DNA from: Chondrilla cf. caribensis
Lineage: Eukaryota; Porifera; Demospongiae; Chondrillida; Chondrillidae
NCBI GenBank assembly: GCA_964020155.1
Contig: OZ026560.1
Span: 1,707,501 to 1,771,500 of the forward strand
Reading direction: 5' to 3'
Length of the DNA stretch: 64,000 bases
Shown: positions 1 through 9,510 of the stretch, in pieces
Numbering within the stretch: position 1 is the stretch's first letter
How the letters are laid out: the number at the start of each line of letters is the position of its first letter
The notes under the pieces: model-generated
What the model was told of the DNA's origin: nothing
What the model saw: the letters and a program-made list of their open reading frames with translations, nothing else
Database searches by the model: none
Position numbers and translations under genes: made by a program

Positions 1-345
1 CGCACTGCCCTCAGAAAGAGCACGACCGACGAACGCCTGGAAAGGCTACGCGAGTAGCCCGCGAATACTGACACTCGACTGCTCGCCGACCACTCGGCAA
101 ACGTTCCCGCAAAACCCTCGCTTCGCAGGAATCCTGCCCCTTACCGGACAGGGAACAGTAGCCCAGCTCGGACACACTGACACGTTCCGGACCGGCGATA
201 CGCTCTGCCGAACGACCGACCGATCGGCACGACAGTGGACAGCAGGGCACTTGTGCGTCGGTCTGTGCGAAAGTTGCACTCGAAGGGGAGGCGCAGAGGA
301 AGACTCTGCGACGAACCGTCAAACGCACGGACCACTAAATGCTGG
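1..345. other. GC-rich unrecognised segment
   Basis: This stretch is clearly richer in G+C and CpG than the rest of the window. It is open in two frames on the minus strand, but the predicted peptides are rich in Arg, Ser and Cys and match no family I know. The composition, followed directly by a ~300-bp tandem repeat, resembles a piece of ribosomal intergenic spacer, but no rRNA coding sequence is visible. I cannot assign a function. Confidence 0.3.
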
Positions 346-1640
346 CCTCCGATTTCTCATTTTCACTGCTCCCCCTTATAGTAGTCAAATGCCATGTAAT
401 ACACATTGTAGCTAGGGTCGCCGCGAGCGGGGCCTACGTTGCACCATGGCGTATGTCGTGACCTCAACTTTACCGTTATTTTTGCGGGAAACTCGTTCGT
501 GGCAAATTTGAAAATCAAATTATCCGTTTACAAAGCGCATCGTTGCCATGACGTAGCCACCTCGTGTGGAGAGGGGATGTTGTTCGTAAATTCAACGGTT
601 TACTCGAGGGCGGATTCAAAACCCACCGTCATCGTTGTTTCAACGTATCCGTGCCCCTGGCAGATTTACCCTCCAGGCCATTCGTTGACGCAGCGCATAA
701 TGGGTCTTTCCTTTGCACGGAGGGACCACTCGTTCGTAAACTCAAACGTTTCCTCCAGTTCTTTATCCATCACCCTATTTTACCGTTATTACAACGCATC
801 ATCGTCCTGACAAATTTCCCACCAACATTATTCGTTTACAAAGCGCATCGTTGCCATGACTTGGCCCCTCAACGAGAGGGGGTAAATTAGTTGTGGATTC
901 GACGGTTAACTCGAGTGGGAGATTCGACGACCTCCTTCATCGTTGTTTCAACGTATCCGTGTGTCAGCAGATTTATTATCCAGGCCACAGCACATGAATG
1001 GCCCCTCTTTACATGGAGGGACGTGTCATCCGTAAACTCGACGGTTTCCTCCAGTCGGTGGTCCCACCGACCATCTTACCGTTAATACAACGCATTGTCC
1101 GTAAGGCTAATTTCCCACCAACAATATTCGTCGACTAAGCGCATCATTGCCATGACGTAGACGCCTCGAAGGGAGGGGAGAAGTTATTCGTAAATTTAAC
1201 GGTTAACTCGAATAGGGAATTCAACACCCACCGTCATCGTTATTTCAACGTATCCTCGTTCTGGCTAATTTCCCCAAGAGACCATTCGTTGGCGCAACGC
1301 ATAATTGGCACCACTTCACCCATCCCTGGGGGATGGGTCCTCGGTTACCCAACGTGTTGTTCGACTCCAAATTTGCTCGCTAAACTACCCTACCTGGCCA
1401 TTCGTTGATACAACGCACAATCGGCTTTGCGCTGCCAACTGAATGGAGGACCGACTCGTTCGGAAATTCAACGGTTCAGTTCACTGCCCACTTATAGTAG
1501 GCGAATGCCATGTAAGACAGATTGTAGCTAGGGTCGATTCGAACGTGGCCTATGTCGTAACATGGCGTATGTTGTGATCGCCGAGCAGGCTCCATTTTTA
1601 CCGTCATATTTACGGGAAATTCGTTCGGCTGGGCGATCAC
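345..1640. repeat. Degenerate ~300-bp tandem repeat flanked by a ~130-bp direct duplication
   Basis: The landmark AAGCGCAT(C)GTTGCCATGAC recurs at about 534, 842 and 1138, a spacing of 308 and 296 bp. Other landmarks such as TTTCAACGTATCC (about 638, 945, 1240) and CGTAAA(T/C)TCAACGGTT keep the same period. A separate block beginning TTATAGTAG at about 376 reappears at about 1492 and stays similar for about 130 bp. The copies have diverged strongly, so the array is old. No gene on the plus strand is convincing. Confidence 0.75.
363..497 (-). pseudogene. Truncated paralogous copy of the small secreted-protein frame
   Basis: Reads EFPAKITVKL, then SRHTPWCNVGPARG, then PSYNVYYMAFDYYK and a stop. 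It aligns with the C-terminal half of the 1476-1727 frame but has no signal-peptide-like segment upstream. It is probably a fragment duplicated with the tandem repeat. Confidence 0.3.
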
Positions 1641-1727
1641 GACTACTGTTCTGCTCTGTCCTGGCATTGTGCTCGCAATATTAGCTACTAGCATAAGTAG
1701 CACTAGCACACGCGATACGTTTTCCAT
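1476..1727 (-). CDS. Possible small secreted protein (83 aa)
   Basis: An ATG-initiated frame of 83 codons. The N-terminus looks like a signal peptide: a short charged start, then a hydrophobic run LVLLMLVANIAS ending in small residues about residue 20. The rest is about 60 residues with a C-terminal aromatic cluster (PSYNLSYMAFAYYK). A diverged DNA copy at about 363-497 preserves the same frame on the same strand: EFPAKITVKL corresponds to EFPVNMTVKM, PSYNVYYMAFDYYK to PSYNLSYMAFAYYK, and both stop a few codons later. Preservation of the peptide in two diverged copies argues for past coding. No family is recognised, and it could still be chance inside a repeat. Confidence 0.35.
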   Translation of the reverse strand: MENVSRVLVLLMLVANIASTMPGQSRTVVVIAQPNEFPVNMTVKMEPARRSQHTPCYDIGHVRIDPSYNLSYMAFAYYKWAVN

Positions 1728-2589
1728 TTAGATTGCTATGGGATTGGTCCAATGGCCACACTGTGGTGGAACTATTGAGTGTCGGGGTCGTTCCGTTTCC
1801 TTGGTGTTCGGACACTCAACTGTTGTGACAAGAAATACGATTTGGGGAGTAAGGTGGATCCCTTCGAGCATCCGTATATTGTACAATCTGAGCATCATGA
1901 AACCGCACACTGAATGAATTGTTTGAGAGATTGATACCATAGGATTTGTACAAGATAAGTGTTCATTGTTTTCGGATAAGAACAGACGCATACCTGGGTT
2001 GTTATGAGTACAATGCATTGTGTGTGTAAATAAGATGCCATGGTATATTGTATTCATTAATTGTGTACAAGATTGTGCATGTTAAATAACGCAAGTACCC
2101 CCGATGACCCATATTTCAAAAACGGACAGACCACCGTATGTCATTATGTTATATAGTACATGTATGACAATTACACTGCAGTAATTTTGAAACTTGCAAT
2201 TGAAGAGCAAATTCTCATTTCATTTGATAAGGACCATACTGCTTCCAGGTCAAAGATATGTGATTGCAATGATAGTTACTGCTGATAAAACAGAACGTTT
2301 CTCAATAGTGGAAAGTGTACATATTGTATTTCAGCTGTCTTGACATGAGACCTACTGGCTGGTCCATATCACTGATGTAAGGAGCATGAGTAGCCCTATT
2401 TGAGGTTTGTTGAGAGTACAGAAGAATACCTTCCTTGTGATGAGAGACAGGGTAATTGTGCCATTGCCCAAGAACCAAGAGAGGGTAGGAGATTGCTGAC
2501 CCAAAGCTAGAATTGAGATGTGCAGATAGAGAGGGTGGTGTTGTTGGAGTTGAGAGGAGAAACAGCAGCATTCCAGATTTAGGTTGGTG
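1728..2589. other. No gene seen
   Basis: AT-rich DNA with only short chance frames on both strands. I see no conserved motif, splice-compatible exon or RNA gene. Confidence 0.5.
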
Positions 2590-2760
2590 TGAAGAGAGAA
2601 GAGTGAGTGTGCAAAGAGTGTCTCAGTGGAGAGGTTGAGGACGTCTGCCACTGGCTGCTGCGGTGTCCTGCCTGTGACCACATCAGGCAGCCCCTAATTA
2701 CAGCACCAAGGCTACAAGACTTGCCCAAAGGGACGACTGTGCAGATGCAGATAGAGGCAA
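2590..2760 (+). mobile_element. Fragment of a non-LTR retrotransposon ORF2 C-terminus
   Basis: The frame from 2607 reads CKECLSGEVEDVCHWLLRCP followed by ACDHIRQPLI. This is the C-C-H-C pattern (C..C, E/D, H, L..CP, then R) found just downstream of reverse transcriptase in many non-LTR elements. The frame opens directly after a stop and upstream sequence needs frameshifts, so this is a decayed fragment, not a gene. Confidence 0.6.
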
Positions 2761-2920
2761 TGGTTTTCCGCGATCACGGAAAACAGACGGAATTCACGGA
2801 AATAGCAATCTGAAACGGATTTGCCTGTATTGTTTTCACCCTGAAAAAAAAAGCTGAAACTGTCACCAGTAGGTATTCGAATTTGCACCTTTGTTACCGC
2901 GGCACATGTTGATAATAAAA

Positions 2921-3281
2921 ATGGCTGAATCGATCCCTCCACTACCTAAGAAAGGCAAAAGAAGTGTCCTGATATCCCGTGCAACTGCTGAGGAGCGAGC
3001 AAGACAGTTTGAGAGCAATCTTTATTCTAATGGCGGAGTGCTGTTTTGTCGCTTCTGTGAACACAGCGTTGATTTTACCCTAGTCGACACCGTGAAGGAT
3101 CACCTCAAGAGTAAAAAGCACGCTGCTAAGAAAGAAGCAAAGAGCTGGTACTGTTGTGAAATCGAAGGAGTTGCGGGAAAGGTTCAAATTTGTGAATTTT
3201 CCGCTTGAGAAAACTGACAAGATCCACCCATTTTGGAGAAGCACTGCAAGTGAACTTTCTGAAACGGAGATTGCATTATAA
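2921..3281 (+). pseudogene. CGGBP1/hAT-like BED-type zinc-finger fragment, frameshifted
   Basis: The ATG at 2921 opens a frame with a single C2H2-like finger, LFCRFCEHSVDF then DHLKSKKH, preceded by GGVLF. This is the layout of CGGBP1-like proteins, which derive from hAT transposase DNA-binding domains. The frame ends at 3208. From about 3150 another frame continues the family pattern: FKFVNFPLEKTDKIHPFW, the block that follows the finger in such proteins, to a stop at 3281. One frameshift therefore separates finger and downstream block. It is most likely a transposon-derived relic. A short unrecognised intron is the alternative. Confidence 0.55.
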
Positions 3282-3544
3282 TCAAGCTTGAAACGGAATT
3301 GATGAAAAGCTGAAATGGAAAATGTGTTTTTTGAAACGGAAAACCATTGCCTCTATGCAGACTGCTGTCATTCTGACCATGGCATGTTCCAATGACAGTA
3401 TTTTGTGCTGCATCAGCTCTATTGGGTGTGCCCATTTTGGATTGTAGCATGTAGAAACTTCATTTACTATCTATAATATTATATATATCATCTACTTCTG
3501 TGTGCTATATCCATTTATCATTGTATCCTGTGTAGTACTACTTT

Positions 3545-3705
3545 GGACCCTTTGCATGTATGTATGTGTGTATGTGTGTACGTATGCATGTATGCGTGAA
3601 TGTATGTATGCATGCACGAATGCATGTACAGTATATATGAATCTATCCATCTATGTTTATATGTATGTATGTATGTATGTACAGTATATATGTATGCATG
3701 CATTT
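3545..3705. repeat. ATGT-type microsatellite
   Basis: Imperfect TGTA/TGCA tetranucleotide repeats. The open frames across it are low-complexity Cys/Tyr/Val peptides and are artefacts. Confidence 0.85.
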
Positions 3706-4492
3706 CAAACTTGTAAGTTCTTGAGTAGAGTGTACACTACTGCATCAGAAATAGCTAACAACAAGGGGGGGTTAATACATTTATTACGGTGACTTCTGTA
3801 AGAAAGTTGCAACTATTATTGAAGTGAGCAGATCATCACATCCATTGAGACAGGCATATCAAAGTACTGCACATATGGATGACAGATACACTAATGATCC
3901 AGTTTTATTGTACGGATTTCAGAATTTTGAATTTGTTTTATTAAATATAATGTACTACAAAGTGAGATATCCATGAAAGGAATTACACTGGTAATATAAC
4001 ACCCTGTTATCAGAATATTGTGTTGCTAACAGGACCACAGGACAAGACCACATATTCCAGTATCACAGGCCAGGAGCACACCATTGTTCACATTCTCCAA
4101 GGAACAAACTTTTAAACTGCTCGTTGTTTTTATCACAATATAAATCCAAACATTCTATATTGACAATCCATTGATAAGTAAATGGGTCCATAAGTCAACT
4201 CTAAATATTATAAATTTACTGATTCAGAAGACATGCTGTCAGGACTCATTGCTGTCAGTGACTACTAGAAGTACGTAGAAGGTAACATCATGTTGCAGAG
4301 AGTGATCAATGACATGACACAAATTCTCACTTGTCAATACCCTTTTCATAGTGCTTAAGATACAGGAAGCTAAGATCGTTTTAAAATATAAATCGACCCT
4401 AGCATGGACTAATGAACTTTCATTGTTCATTGCATCCAATCCAATACAGTACAATCAATTCCTCCTGACGTCATAGCCAAGTGCTTACCAAA
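3706..4492. other. No gene seen
   Basis: AT-rich spacer with only short unsupported frames; nothing recognisable on either strand. Confidence 0.5.
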
Positions 4493-4884
4493 ATGGCGAC
4501 GGTCGTGCCTTTGAAACAGCTTCAAAAGAAAAGGATTGAACAACTTTGTTATGGTCAGGCTTAGTGGAGACAGTGACGTTTCCAGCGAGGAGGTTGACAA
4601 CGAACCCATCGTGTCCTTTTGTAAAGACCAGAGAACGTCCCTTCCTTCCTGGGGAGCCTGTGTGGTCGTTACGGCGCTTACATACGTAGGTATTTCGACA
4701 AGTGACGATGTTTGTAGCTTGAAATTTAAAGCAAAGCTGTTGTATGATAAGGGAGAGGGCTTGAGTACTTCGTACCAACCAGACATGCTTACATTAACTA
4801 AACAGGAATCTCAAGAGGGTGTATCATCACCTCTGACACCTGTACAAGCTAATGAATTAAGGAATGAAGTGAGTTCCTGATACA

Positions 4885-4932
<48 letters not shown>

Positions 4933-6827
4933 GAGAGAGAGAGAGATCCAGATAATCCACCAAACACTTTTTATGCCACATATTCCCTCCATGAATTATT
5001 GTGGTTTAATCAGAATTAACTGTGACAGTGCTTGATTCTGTGCTATTGCACTATCTTCACGCATCGATTACTGTAACTGTTGGAGAAGTTAGTAAGATAT
5101 CTATCAAATTGCATGTTGATTATGCCTACAAACCCACGCACTGTCAACCTTTACATAAAAGTATGTTTTCTATTCATTTGACATGTGAAACCCAGCCATT
5201 TCTCCCAGCTGAGGGTATCAGGCATATCGTTTTATGGGAATCAGAAACTTTGAAGAAGAAGAAGAGGCTATTTATCATTCTAAGAGATCCAAAGTTGTTC
5301 AAGTGAGAGGTGGCTCATTACAGTCACGTTTGTATATTATCATTGACTCCTTGTCAATGCATGTGTCTTTGAGACTCAATAAATTTGCTATGTATATGTA
5401 TATCCATACATACATTTATACATGTGTGTATATTTGTGCTGTATGTGTGCTGTACATGTATACTGTATGAAACAATGTGCATGCATTTATAATTCTTTTG
5501 CTGTTTGATTTCTTTTGAAGTCCTCCCATTGTTGTGTTTGTAACTTCAAGAGCAGCTACACTATTATTGGCTGAGGCAATAGATAAGGTCAGCCATAAGA
5601 ATAATCCACTTCAATTCCAAACTATTCTAAGCTTCTGTTCAATCCCAGACCTTGGATGTGGCTACAATGGCAGTGCATGGGGATATGCCTCAAGATAGAA
5701 GGATGAAGATCTTGAAAGATTTCAAAGAGAATAAATACTCTATTTCAGTAGCAACAGGTGGTCTGGTTGGTAGAGGGATGGACCTTCCTCACTGCAAACA
5801 GGTAGGCATGCACTGAATACATTATGGGTACAATGGCACAATGTAATTAGAATGGGGATTATATGTCTGCAGACCAGATGTCTGTTGGCCTTCTTGTTCC
5901 TGAAAACATACCCCCCCTTCCTCCACACACAAGTTAAGGTATCTTACATCTGCATACCAGTGATATGACTGATGTGGATGTAAATTTTCTTGTAACAATT
6001 TTTAAATTGTTATATGAGACAATTTTTACTTTTTTCTCGTCTTCTCACGTACCTACCCTCTCATCATGTATATGGAGTAGGAAATTTCGTGTTTATTTCT
6101 ATTCTCTAACAAGTGCTGATTTGATAAATTCATGAAAGCTTTTGATATGAGAATTTACACATAATCAAAAAGTACACCGGTAGGACTCTACCGCTTTCCT
6201 ATAAATTACCTAATTTCAATTGAAGTAATGCAAAACTTACTGTATACAACTCCTTGCTTAATAGAACTGCCAAGGAAAATTAATTAGTATGTGTATACAT
6301 AAGACTTCATGTCGAGGATCGAAATGGAATTTTGCATGTGCTTCTGTTCACCCTTCTATATAGCAACCGCAGAATATAAAAAAAGGGTGTACTTTATTAT
6401 ACCAGGTACGTAAATACATACGTGCATGCCTATGGTAGTTTCACCAGCTCTTTCATGATATCCAAGTGTTGATCTACGTGTGTTATATGATGTGCATTGT
6501 ATTACCATGGATTGGACGCTGCTCTTGATTGGGCTCAACTGGGACAGCAGTAACTTTCATAAATGATTCCAATAAAAGTATGCTCACTACTATTCTTCTA
6601 ATCCAACCTTTTCGTTTTTTTGGTAAATTACTTCAGCTAAGTATGTCACAATGTTATGATGTACAATGCATACAATGAAGTATGGTACCACTCTGTCCTC
6701 AATAGAATTATTTTTAAAGCTTGTCAAAATCCTTGAACCCGTTGGAACAAGACTGCCTTTGGAGCTGACAAGCTCACCTCATCTTCATGATCATATGGAA
6801 AGACAAAAGTTTCTGGAAGAAGATTGA
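4493..6827 (+). pseudogene. DDX59-like: DDX59-like RNA helicase pseudogene lacking RecA domain 1
   Basis: Pieces occur in DDX59 order. About 4493-4869: N-terminus and zf-HIT region with SDDVCSLKFKAKLL; a second frame here reads GRYGAYI, so the finger is frameshifted. About 5029-5093: LLHYLHASITVTVGE. 5209-5302: EGIRHIVLWES then KKKKRLFIILRDPKLF. 5521-5587: PPIVVFVTSRAATLLLAEAI. 5649-5801: VHGDMPQDRR and SVATGGLVGRGMDLP, motif V. About 6473-6590: VDLRVLYDV, then in another frame GSTGTAVTFINDSNK. About 6718-6827: KILEPVGTRLP and SSPHLHD, then TGA. Introns are retained with GT-AG borders, so it is not a retrocopy. Everything from the Q motif to motif III (GKT, DEAD, SAT) is missing: only a CA repeat lies between the first two pieces. 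The IGR motif VI region carries a stop and frameshift. The family assignment is strong. Loss of function is inferred. Confidence 0.8.
4881..4947. repeat. CA/GA microsatellite at the deletion point of the DDX59-like locus
   Basis: (CA)n followed by (GA)n, lying exactly where exons for the first helicase domain would be expected. Confidence 0.9.
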
Positions 6828-7379
6828 AAGTGGTTGTGAACTGGACATACACAATCAGTATGTAAACTTCCCATGTTTGTCTCTAAACTAATGCATACAT
6901 TTTGTGATCGTGACTAAAATTGTTCTCACTAGCCTAAGATTACCTGAACAATAATTAGTAATCACAAACTTTAGTAATTTGTTGGATTGAAGACAATTGT
7001 AGGTATGCGTGTGTTAATTGTTGATCAAAAATGTTACCTTGCCCACTCACGATGACCACTTACAAGGTTTCTTTGGGGAAGGGGGAGATTTTGCCCTTCT
7101 TACTTAGTCTGGTCTGCTACAACCATCCCACCAGTCACCGATGGGGGAGAAAAAGGGAGGGATGGTATAGCAAAAATTAATTCCCACCTCAGTATCACTG
7201 ATAGGTTTAAGAAGATATGTACCAGAGAGAATCAGCTATGTTTGAAACATCATACACTTCTCTCTTACCTCAACCACTTACCATGTGCAGCACAGGATTA
7301 TTATGTTTGGAAAACACAAATAAACTTGCAATAATGTAGCAATAACAGTATTAATGGAAGGCGTTAGTTGATCAGTTTG

Positions 7380-7950
7380 TTACCCTTTGGTCTCTTTGTT
7401 TCAATTGCTTTGATATGTAGTGGAGGGTTCAAGGTGAGGATCCCTTAGGAGATAAATCTCAAATTATTATGGTAGTCACCAGGTACCCATCAGCAACCCT
7501 CCTCAATGAACAAGTAGTAATGTAGTTCCACTGGAAATCCTATGAAGAATTTGCATGATTTGATGAACTCAACAGCATGCACCTCTGTGTGTATGTCAGT
7601 AGTATCTTCTTCTTGATCCTGAGTGTGTGTTTCTATCCTCTTCCTCTAATGTACAGGGAGAGTCCTATGGCTATGGTAAAGAACAAGAGCCATTTGAACA
7701 TAAAATGACTGACATATACTCAGTGTCTGTTAATATGTTCATGTACTTGGATTTTATACATGTTTGATGGTTTCCTGTGCAGTATTGTTACATGTCGTGA
7801 CGCAATTTTCCCACACCTGTCTTGTTCCTGTTGACATGTTCAGAATCACAAGAACTGTAGACAGTGTCCAAAGTACAAGGTGCTTATAAAGGAATATAGA
7901 ATAAACTGTTGCTTGTGCCAGCTGCTAGGCGAGTTTGTGTGGAAAGAATG
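7380..7950. repeat. Segmental duplication, copy 1
   Basis: Shares ordered landmarks with 8690-9380: TAGTGGAGGG (7419 versus about 8742), AGGAGAT(A/T)(A/T)ATCTCAA, GAGAGTC.(C)AT then AACAAA/GAGCCATT, GTC(G)TGACG..CCCACACCTGTCTTGTTC, and AGAAAGAATGT. Spacing between the copies is about 1.3-1.4 kb. No coding capacity is evident. Confidence 0.65.
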
Positions 7951-8181
7951 TTTGCCAGTCCCAGAGGCTATTTATCAGCCTTTTATATATGAGCCATCTA
8001 CTATGTGCAGTGATGTTGACCACCTTTTAGAGGGACAGATTATTATTATTATGTTGTGGCATCTGAAATTAAAAATTTTATAACAAACAATAACCATGCA
8101 ATAACATAACAATATAAAATAACAGTAATATTGAAGGATGTACGTAAGTTAGAAAGGATGAATTATATTTTAATTGATATT

Positions 8182-8395
8182 GTGTAACAGCCACAAATAC
8201 TAGACCAAATCCACCGGTCCATCTCATCCGTCTGACCTTGCAATACTCAGTGCTCTAAACATTTTGTTTTCTTTTGAAGTTAAGCCTGATAGAGTGGATG
8301 AGGTGTGTTATGCCCATAATTCACAGAACCCACCAGTACTTGCCAGATTCCTGGCTTTTAGTAGTACCTGAGAGTACTCAGTGCTGTGACCATTT
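8182..8395 (+). repeat. Two degenerate 5S-like fragments
   Basis: 8182-8260 starts GTGTAACAGCCACA and ends near GCAATACTCAGTGCT, like the two ends of 5S with the middle lost; GAAGTTAAGC (box A-like) follows about 20 bp later. 8304-8392 starts GTTATGCCCATAATTCACAG and ends GTACTCAGTGCTGTGA. Both align with the ends of the complete copy at 8461. Confidence 0.55.
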
Positions 8396-8460
8396 AATTT
8401 TTATATTGTCATTGACCGAGTAGCTCTCTGTTCAAAAGTTGTTGATACAGTAGGTCTGTT

Positions 8461-8580
8461 GTCTTACAGCCATACTACAGTGAATGCACCAGCTCTAGTC
8501 AGATCCCTGAAGTTAAGCAGCGTTAGGCTGGGTTAGTACGTGGATGGGTGACTGCCTGGGAATACCTGATACTGTAATGC
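8461..8580 (+). rRNA. 5S rRNA gene or close pseudogene
   Basis: 120 nt, the standard 5S length, beginning GTCTTACAGCCATACTAC and ending CTGTAATGC. The internal RNA polymerase III control regions are evident: box A GAAGTTAAGCAG, and box C GGATGGGTGACTGCCTGGG followed by AATACC. The 5' and 3' ends pair through TTACAG/CTGTAA, keeping helix I although both sides differ from the usual ACGGC/GCTGT, which suggests selection or a recent functional source. T-rich DNA follows within 20 bp, as needed for Pol III termination. It stands among degenerate 5S pieces, so it could instead be a 5S-derived SINE head. Confidence 0.75.
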
Positions 8581-8609
8581 TTATTTTCATTTTTGGAGTA
8601 GCCCTTTAT

Positions 8610-8695
8610 GGAAGAGTGGATGAGGTGTGTGACAGCCATACTACACTAAATCCACTGGTTTTCATCAGTCTGAGATCTCCGATGAAAACTGATGG
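8610..8695 (+). repeat. Partial 5S-like copy with shared flank
   Basis: GTGTGACAGCCATACTACAC and following bases match the 5S 5' third. It is preceded by AGAGTGGATGAGGTGTG, the same flank that precedes the fragment at about 8304, so the unit that was copied included non-5S DNA (period about 320 bp). Confidence 0.55.
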
Positions 8696-9380
8696 ATATC
8701 TGGTTGTTACTCTTCCGTCTCTTTTATTCAATTTTTATAGCTAGTGGAGGGCTGCTGGGACAATGTTCTGTAGGAGATTTATCTCAATTCTCATTGCGGC
8801 CATCTTGTCATCATGTTTTACCCCTTTGTAATCAAGAAGATATCAGGAACTTTTGTCACAAAACAAGTGGCAAACTGAATTGCTTTTAACATTTTAGATC
8901 TAAATCCCTCAACAATTTATAGGCTACATTATGCATAGCTGCCAGTTAACACTGACCATATACATAGCACTTGGCCCATGATTAATTTCAGTCAACTTTA
9001 TTACATGTAGGTCTGTATTATGCTAGCTCTACCTCTTTGTTATCAATGATGATTAATATGTCTCTAAATTCCCCTCCAATCAACGAGGAGAGTCTCATGA
9101 CCACCGTGAAGCTCTCGAACAAAGGCCATTAGAACAAAATGACCGATACACATTCGATTGCTGTAGATATAAGAACTATAAGATTTTGTGCACGTTTTCT
9201 ATACAGCATAGTCACGTGTCGTAACTCCTCCCACACCTGTCTTGTTCGCCCTGGCGTGTCCCTAACAGTTGATGTAGATAGCGTCGGAAGCGCGTGCTGC
9301 TAAGCACTATTTAACTGTCTCTGACGCCAGCTACAAGGTAAGGTTATGTGTAGAAAGAATGTATACCAACGTGTTTAAAG
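8690..9380. repeat. Segmental duplication, copy 2 (upstream region of the ABC transporter)
   Basis: Second copy of the 7380-7950 unit. It ends about 130 bp before the ABC transporter start codon, so it probably contains that gene's promoter or 5' UTR. The shared CCCACACCTGTCTTGTTC block is the best preserved part of both copies. Confidence 0.6.
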
Positions 9381-9510
9381 GTTCCTGTAGCCAATCATGA
9401 AGAAATAATTTATCGCTTCTTTCATTCTATTACCTAACTCGCTCCATAGAACTGTCAGTTACCCAATTTTATGCCTGGATCCAGCTACCGAAGGCGCAAC
9501 TGGATGAGAC

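Noticed and set aside
1520..1560. Possible tRNA B-box (GGTCGATTCGAACG)
   Set aside because: No matching A-box or cloverleaf around it on either strand. I found no tRNA gene in the window.
7880..8083. 67-codon frame in the duplicated region
   Set aside because: Not preserved in the second copy of the duplication and no homology.
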